A stretch of DNA of 15,557 nt from an uncultured Lachnospiraceae bacterium (GTDB lineage Bacteria > Bacillota > Clostridia > Lachnospirales > Lachnospiraceae), in contig USDI01000033.1 in the NCBI GenBank assembly GCA_900553305.1, positions 1-15,557 on the forward strand, read 5' to 3'. Every line of letters starts with the position of its first letter. Positions within the stretch are counted from its first letter, which is position 1. The notes under the pieces are model-generated. The model made no database searches. It was not told the DNA's origin and worked only from the letters and a program-made list of their open reading frames with translations. The translations under genes were made by a program, and so were the position numbers. Positions 11,704-15,557 of this stretch are shown here, in pieces.

Positions 11704-12927
11704 ATGCCAGAAGAAACAACACATAAGCGCCGCGTGCGTTATAAGGGAACACATCCCAGAACATTTGAAGAAAAGTATAAAGAGCATGATCCTGAGAAAT
11801 ATGCCGATACAGTAGCAAGGGTAATTGAGAAGGGTAGTACTCCCGCAGGAATGCATATTCCCATCATGGTAAAGGAGATCCTGGACTTCTTACAGATCCG
11901 TCCGGGACAAAAGGGACTGGATGCAACACTTGGCTACGGCGGACACACCCGGAAGATGCTGGAAAAACTGACAGAGATGTCAGGGACATCAGAGCTGACA
12001 GATGAAGTCTATATAAAGGATGACGCTCAGACAAAGGATGATTCATGGGACAATCCGGCGGACAATCCAGAGGACAATTCAAGGGATAATCCGGCGGACA
12101 ACTCAGAGAATAATTCAGAGGAAGTGTTCAGAAGGAAAGCTCCAGAGGGACATCTGTATGCACTTGATGTTGATCCCATCGAAATTGTAAAGACCGGAGA
12201 ACGGCTTCAAAAAGCAGGATATGGAGAAGAAATCCTTACGATTCTTCAACAGAACTTTGCCAATCTGGAAACGGTAGCCAAGGAATATGGTCCGTTTGAT
12301 TTCATGCTGGCGGATCTTGGTGTGTCCTCCATGCAGATTGATGATCCGAAAAGAGGATTTTCCTATAAAGCAGACGGGCCGCTTGACCTGCGTCTTGATC
12401 CGCAGCACGGGATTCCGGCTTCACAGAGACTCCGGGAGCTTAACAGGGAGGAACTGATCGGAATGCTGGTGGAAAACTCCGATGAACCCTATGCAGAACA
12501 GATTGCATCCGAGATCTGCAAAACGTTCAAAAAGGGAGGAAGCATGGATACCACAACGGCATTACGTGAGGCTATTGAACGTGCATTGTGTTTTCTTCCG
12601 GAGAATAAAGAAAAGAAGGATATTTTAAAGAAGACCTGTCAACGTGTATTTCAGGCACTGCGTATTGATGTGAACAGTGAATTTGAAGTTCTGGAGGCGT
12701 TTCTGAATGCGCTCCCGGAGGCATTGGCTGATGGGGGAAGAGTAGCAATTCTTACGTTCCATTCCGGAGAAGACCGTCTGGTAAAAAAGGCATTCCAGCA
12801 GTACTATCGGGAAGGAATATTTGAAGAGATTGCAACAGATGTCATCCGCCCCACTGCGGAAGAATGCCGTCAGAACGGCCGTGCCCGGTCAACCAAGATG
12901 CGCTGGGCAGTCCGTGCAGGACGGTAA
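11704..12927 (+). CDS. RsmH-family 16S rRNA (C1402-N4)-methyltransferase, diverged paralogue
   Basis: The 407-residue product has the RsmH fold: HIPIMVKEIL near residue 56, SAM-binding DATLGYGGHT (~73-82), LYALDVDP (~151), ADLGVSSMQIDDPKRGFSY (~203) with DGPLDLRLD, FQALRIDVNSE, FHSGEDRLVKKAF (352 on) and the C-terminal R-A-R-S-T-K-M-R. RsmH proteins methylate N4 of C1402 in the ribosomal P site. Differences from the standard enzyme are a basic ~50-residue N-terminal extension (KRRVRYKGTHP), Gly355 where FHSLEDR is usual, and a ~60-residue acidic insert between the GGHT segment and LYALDVDP. It has its own promoter and terminator and lacks mraZ, ftsL or pbp neighbours, so I think it is a second RsmH-like protein, with the canonical rsmH elsewhere; that cannot be shown from this window. 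AGAGG lies 7 nt before the ATG. Confidence 0.85.
   Translation: MPEETTHKRRVRYKGTHPRTFEEKYKEHDPEKYADTVARVIEKGSTPAGMHIPIMVKEILDFLQIRPGQKGLDATLGYGGHTRKMLEKLTEMSGTSELTDEVYIKDDAQTKDDSWDNPADNPEDNSRDNPADNSENNSEEVFRRKAPEGHLYALDVDPIEIVKTGERLQKAGYGEEILTILQQNFANLETVAKEYGPFDFMLADLGVSSMQIDDPKRGFSYKADGPLDLRLDPQHGIPASQRLRELNREELIGMLVENSDEPYAEQIASEICKTFKKGGSMDTTTALREAIERALCFLPENKEKKDILKKTCQRVFQALRIDVNSEFEVLEAFLNALPEALADGGRVAILTFHSGEDRLVKKAFQQYYREGIFEEIATDVIRPTAEECRQNGRARSTKMRWAVRAGR
12049..12120 (+). repeat. 12-bp coding tandem repeat inside the SAM domain of the RsmH-like gene
   Basis: Six in-register 12-bp units encode D-N-P-A, D-N-P-E, D-N-S-R, D-N-P-A, D-N-S-E and N-N-S-E (residues 116-139). The unit start GACAAT is well kept and codon variants differ between copies. 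The repeat lies in a loop position after the GGHT helix, where length changes would be tolerated. Confidence 0.9.
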
Positions 12928-13007
12928 ATTATCTGGTAACAGTACAATCATTTATTCATACAGAATAGTAATTTTATATGGCGAAGTAACCACATGAGGT
13001 AAACTAC

Positions 13008-13050
13008 GCTGCGCGATAGCCTGGCTGGGCTGTGGCGCAGCTTTTGTTTT
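13008..13050 (+). terminator. Rho-independent terminator after the RsmH-like gene
   Basis: GCTGCGC (13008-13014) pairs with GCGCAGC (13035-13041); inside, AGCC and GGCT add to the stem. CTTTTGTTTT follows. The 80 bp between the stop codon and this hairpin show nothing else recognisable. Confidence 0.88.
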
Positions 13051-13095
13051 CACGAGATTATTTCAAGCCACTCTGTTTCTGGCGTGATCAGCAGC

Positions 13096-13329
13096 CATGA
13101 GATTTCCCAGAACCATTCTGTCATAAGATTTCCAGGAACCATTCTGTCATAAACTTTGCAGGAATCATTCTGCCATAAGAATTGCAGGAGCCATTCTGTC
13201 ATAAACTTTGCAGGAATCATTCTGCCATAAGATTTCCCGGAACCATTCTGTCATAAACTTTGCAGGAATCATTCTGCCACAAGAATTACAGGAGCCATTC
13301 TGTCATAAGATTTCCAAGAAAGATTCTTG
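13096..13329. repeat. Nine-unit 26-bp tandem array upstream of padR
   Basis: Nine uninterrupted 26-bp units start at 13096 and each 26 bp after. Most begin CATAA and end ATTCTGT or ATTCTGC. Three subtypes are seen: A (GATTTCC-N-GGAACC; 13122, 13226), B (ACTTTGCAGGAATC; 13148, 13200, 13252, all three identical) and C (GAATTGCAGGAGCC and a two-base variant; 13174, 13278). The order is A' A B C B A B C A', so A-B-C recurs with a 104-bp period. The unit length is not a multiple of three, no spacers exist, and no gene covers it. The last unit runs into the padR promoter. It fills the gap between the terminator and padR. Confidence 0.95.
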
Positions 13330-13355
13330 ACATAATGTATGATACACAGTATACT
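13327..13355 (+). promoter_or_regulatory. padR operon promoter
   Basis: TTGACA (13327-13332), a 17-bp spacer and TATACT (13350-13355) form a strong housekeeping promoter. The -35 lies at the end of the last 26-bp unit. The -10 is inside the palindrome AGTATACT (13348-13355). Confidence 0.88.
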
Positions 13356-13392
13356 ATATTAAAATAATAGTGTGCGACACACAATACTGTGT
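13344..13392. promoter_or_regulatory. Operator-like inverted repeats, probable PadR autoregulatory site
   Basis: ACACAGTAT (13344-13352) overlaps the -10 box and is the exact reverse complement of ATACTGTGT (13384-13392). Between them GTGT-GCG-ACAC (13370-13380) is a second dyad near the predicted start site. PadR-type repressors commonly bind dyads over their own promoter, so this is the likeliest binding region; the 31-bp gap also permits two dimers or an RNA hairpin. Confidence 0.6.
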
Positions 13393-13439
13393 GATTAATA
13401 TTGCATTTTAAGAAACGATGATTTGAAGGAGGAAATAGG

Positions 13440-13775
13440 GTGAATTGTGATGAAATTGTTTCAGGATTAATTTTGGAATTCCGAAGAGGAACACTCATCA
13501 TGGTAGTGTTGGCACAACTGAATAAACCAATGTATGGATATTCACTGGTAAAGGAATTAGAGGGAAAAGGTATTCCGATAGAAGGCAACACATTATATCC
13601 TTTACTGAGAAGACTGGAGAGTCAGGGGCTGCTAAAAAGTGAATGGGAAACTGACGCAGCGAAGCCGAGAAAATATTATATCATCACGGAAGACGGGAAG
13701 CTGGTTTATAAAAAAATAAAGGCACACTGGGAAAAGTTTTCCCAGTCAGTCAATGCGCTTATGGAGGAAGAATAG
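13440..13775 (+). CDS. PadR family transcriptional regulator
   Basis: The start is GTG at 13440, 7 nt after AAGGAGG. The 111-residue protein is a short PadR-type winged helix: the N-terminal helix, LAQLNKPMYGYSLVKEL (helix-turn-helix region), the GNTLYPLLRRLESQGLL recognition segment, the wing KPRKYYIITEDG and one C-terminal dimerisation helix. PadR repressors release DNA on binding small molecules or by interaction with partner proteins. It is followed without a gap by a HAAS-type membrane protein gene whose ATG is next to its TAG, so the two are made together. Autorepression through the dyads at its promoter is likely. Confidence 0.93.
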   Translation: MNCDEIVSGLILEFRRGTLIMVVLAQLNKPMYGYSLVKELEGKGIPIEGNTLYPLLRRLESQGLLKSEWETDAAKPRKYYIITEDGKLVYKKIKAHWEKFSQSVNALMEEE

Positions 13776-14768
13776 ATGGTAAAAAATGATTTGATCGACA
13801 GATATATTTATGCAGTTACAAAACATATGAAATCTGCCATGAAAAAGGATGTGGCAGCGGAATTAGAGACAATCATACAAGATATGCTGGAGGAACGCTG
13901 CGGGGATGTTACTCCAACTGAGCGTGATATCAAGGTTGTCCTGACGGAACTGGGAACTCCGGCTGAGCTTTCTTCGAAATATAAGGGTGAAACACAGGAT
14001 TGTCTGATTGGACAGCCATATTACAGTTTATATGTGTATGTACTGAAAATTGTGACAGCCTGCGTCAGTGGGGGAATGCTGCTTGCTCAAATTATGGCAG
14101 CATTAACATCGCATACGATCTGGTATATAGCTATCTATAATACGATTGGCGGAATTTTGGGCGGTATATTGACAGGATTTGCATTTGTGACATTGCTGTT
14201 TGCTTTCTTTTATAAAAAAGGAATCAAGGTGGATGGGTTAAATGACGGAATAGATAATTTGCCGCCTGTTCCACAGAAGCGGAATAGAATTTCGAAAGCA
14301 GATGCGATTGTTGGCATTATTTTTTCGGTTATCTTTACAATTGTATTTCTTGTATGTCCACAGATTTTATGCATTGCATTTGTGAAAAACGGGGTCGATG
14401 TGTATGAACCGCTTTTTAATCTGGAATACATCAGACAAACATGGTATCTGATTCTTGCATTTGGAATTCTGGGTGTTGCAAAGGACAGTGTGAGACTTAT
14501 TGATGGCAGCTATACCAAAAGAGTGATGTTTGCTACCATGATCACCAATATTATTGATGGGGTATTAACAATCATCTGGTTGTTAAATGATAAGGTTATG
14601 AATCATGAATTTTTCGATGGTATTGAGCAGCTGTTTGGAAAAGATGCAGAAGTTATTTCACAGGTTTTTATACACTTTAACATGGTATTTCTTGCAATCA
14701 TCATTTTCGCGTTAACAATTGATTGCATTGAGACAGTTGTAAAAACAGTAAAATACAGTCATCAATAG
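13776..14768 (+). CDS. HAAS-domain membrane protein paired with PadR
   Basis: A 330-residue protein. The N-terminal ~75 residues are soluble and helical, with MKKDVAAELETIIQDMLEER and a following VLTELGTPAELSSKYKG, the pattern of HAAS (HTH-associated alpha-helical signalling) domains that occur beside PadR regulators. From ~85 onward about six hydrophobic segments follow (for example IVGIIFSVIFTIVFLVC and VFLAIIIFALTID), separated by a charged loop near 145-170. No enzymatic motif is visible. The gene starts immediately after the padR stop, with GGAGGAAG inside the padR end as ribosome binding site. The proposal, from known PadR-HAAS pairs, is that membrane state is relayed by the HAAS domain to PadR; direct evidence is absent. 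Confidence 0.8.
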   Translation: MVKNDLIDRYIYAVTKHMKSAMKKDVAAELETIIQDMLEERCGDVTPTERDIKVVLTELGTPAELSSKYKGETQDCLIGQPYYSLYVYVLKIVTACVSGGMLLAQIMAALTSHTIWYIAIYNTIGGILGGILTGFAFVTLLFAFFYKKGIKVDGLNDGIDNLPPVPQKRNRISKADAIVGIIFSVIFTIVFLVCPQILCIAFVKNGVDVYEPLFNLEYIRQTWYLILAFGILGVAKDSVRLIDGSYTKRVMFATMITNIIDGVLTIIWLLNDKVMNHEFFDGIEQLFGKDAEVISQVFIHFNMVFLAIIIFALTIDCIETVVKTVKYSHQ

Positions 14769-14795
14769 GAAAAGAATTTCAGAAGGATCATAAAT

Positions 14796-14878
14796 CTCCA
14801 TTTACAAATAACAGCAGCAGATTTCCTGATTTTGAGACGGAAATTTTAGAAACTATTAAATGTAAATGGAGCTATTTT
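14796..14878 (+). terminator. Long inverted repeat, probable terminator of the padR operon
   Basis: CTCCATTTACA (14796-14806) is an exact inverted match to TGTAAATGGAG (14861-14871), followed by CTATTTTATTT. The 54-nt interior holds a smaller pairing, ATTTCC (14821-14826) with GGAAAT (14839-14844). It lies between convergent genes and may act on both strands, though the minus-strand T-run is weak. The large loop is unusual for a terminator. Confidence 0.6.
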
Positions 14879-15434
14879 ATTTAAGTGAGCCGGGTATTTT
14901 TGTATTTTCCCACATTTCTTTTGTCATAATGTTTGTATGACCAATCCGGGTCTCATTTAATAAAGGTACAGGAACGGCATCACAGGTATGATGATATTGA
15001 AAGCCAAGCTTTTCCTGTACTCTTTTTGACTTCTGGTTTCCCTCATAGTAACCGCACCAGATTGTTGTCATGCCAAGCTCCTCAAATCCTCTTCGAAGAA
15101 GCTCTCTGGCAGCCTCCGGCATATAACCTCTTCCCCAGAAGGGTTTTCCAAGCCAGTATCCAAGCTCACATTCGTCATCACGATTGGTCATGTCGGTGTG
15201 CCCGTTGAGCATTAATTCAACCGCACCGATAGCAATATTATTTCCTTTTTCGCAGACGGCATAACATTCCGGACCATGAAATACCTGCTCAATTACGTTA
15301 CGGCTTTCTTCGATGCTTTGATGAGCAGGCCACCCGGCAATCGGTCCCACATCGGGATCCCTGGCATATTCAAATAAACTTTCGGCATCTTCTAAGGTCC
15401 ATTTTCTTAAAATCAGACGTTTGCATGTCAGCAT
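14877..15434 (-). CDS. GNAT family N-acetyltransferase (RimJ/RimL-like)
   Basis: The 185-residue protein begins MLTCKRLILRKWTLEDAESLFEYARDPDV in its first helix region (written here in full as 'TCKRLILRKW' then 'TLEDAESLF'), the standard opening of the Acetyltransf_3/RimJ-like group. The acetyl-CoA pyrophosphate loop is FWGRGYMPEA with G101-R102-G103, preceded by ELGYWLGKP, and the late strand IWCGYYEGNQKSKRVQEKLGF carries the conserved N-x-x-S. Members acetylate protein N-termini, amino sugars or antibiotics; the target cannot be told. AGAAGGGAA lies about 10 nt before the ATG. It is a single gene, convergent with the padR operon. Confidence 0.93.
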   Translation of the reverse strand: MLTCKRLILRKWTLEDAESLFEYARDPDVGPIAGWPAHQSIEESRNVIEQVFHGPECYAVCEKGNNIAIGAVELMLNGHTDMTNRDDECELGYWLGKPFWGRGYMPEAARELLRRGFEELGMTTIWCGYYEGNQKSKRVQEKLGFQYHHTCDAVPVPLLNETRIGHTNIMTKEMWENTKIPGSLK

Positions 15435-15468
15435 GAGTGATAATTCCCTTCTGATTATATAATTTCAA

Positions 15469-15512
15469 TGATATAAGATGGCATTAGTATATCATAAGAT
15501 TTTATATCATAA
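15469..15512. promoter_or_regulatory. Repeated TATATCA half-sites and promoter upstream of the GNAT gene
   Basis: TGATATA (15469-15475) and TATATCA (15488-15494) form a perfect dyad with a 12-bp gap; TATATCATAA at 15488-15497 recurs at 15503-15512. On the minus strand TGATATACT (15494-15486) is an extended -10 box giving a ~45-nt leader. The half-sites would let a regulator cover the promoter. Confidence 0.45.
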
Positions 15513-15524
15513 CAGATTTTTTAA

Positions 15525-15547
15525 GTTGACCTTAGGTAAATGTCAAC
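15525..15547. promoter_or_regulatory. GTTGAC/GTCAAC dyad at the window edge
   Basis: GTTGAC (15525-15530) and GTCAAC (15542-15547) form an exact inverted repeat around 11 bp, a 23-bp palindrome. Each arm contains a -35-like TTGAC facing outward on opposite strands. Size and arm content recall operators of MerR-type regulators, but the gene it would serve lies outside the window. Confidence 0.4.
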
Positions 15548-15557
15548 ATCAACATTA

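Noticed and set aside
13096..13329. CRISPR array reading of the 26-bp repeats
   Set aside because: Units follow one another without unique spacers, differ in internal bases by subtype, and no cas genes are near.
15488..15512. Attachment site or mobile element end
   Set aside because: The direct repeats are short and AT-rich, and no integrase, transposase or target duplication is present.

Overview
The window looks like a chromosomal segment of a low-to-mid GC Gram-positive anaerobe, most likely a gut Lachnospiraceae (Clostridia). The grounds are strong GGAGG ribosome binding sites, a CIRCE/HrcA-type operator, a GldF-GldG fusion ABC operon, PadR-HAAS regulation and a diverged RsmH-type methyltransferase. 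All of this is recognition by eye; no search was run. No rRNA, tRNA, CRISPR array, prophage or insertion sequence was seen.

Layout: (1) 1-2019, the 3' end of a large surface protein with glycine-rich beta-helix repeats, InlB-type repeats and a C-terminal membrane anchor. (2) 2052-2820, a small heat shock protein gene behind a CIRCE operator whose right arm overlaps the -35 box, followed by a structured ~165-nt leader and a hairpin terminator. (3) 2831-4201 (minus), a MATE efflux pump, divergent from (4) 4473-8472, a three-gene ABC operon: ATPase, fused GldF/GldG permease and a DUF4340-like membrane protein. (5) 8479-10286 (minus), an OmpR-type two-component system convergent with that operon, and divergent from (6) 10556-11617, a TlpA-like thioredoxin lipoprotein. 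(7) 11704-12927, an RsmH-family methyltransferase outside the usual division/cell-wall cluster, carrying a low-complexity insert in its SAM domain. (8) 13008-13329, its terminator and a nine-unit 26-bp tandem array that runs directly into the promoter of (9) 13440-14768, a PadR regulator and HAAS-type membrane protein operon. (10) 14877-15434 (minus), a GNAT acetyltransferase, with dyad-rich DNA up to the window edge.

Two themes link separate parts. First, short tandem duplications occur at many places: 15, 12, 9 and 12 bp units inside four coding sequences (each giving a hydrophilic linker), a 16-bp duplication across two convergent stop codons, and the 26-bp intergenic array. Second, divergent or regulator-linked gene pairs have promoter regions with clear dyads or repeated half-sites (MATE/ABC, two-component system/TlpA, PadR, GNAT), so several local regulatory circuits can be proposed.

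The least conventional items are the promoter-proximal 26-bp array with 104-bp higher-order order, and the diverged RsmH paralogue with a repeat-grown loop. Nothing here proves a new defence or mobile system.
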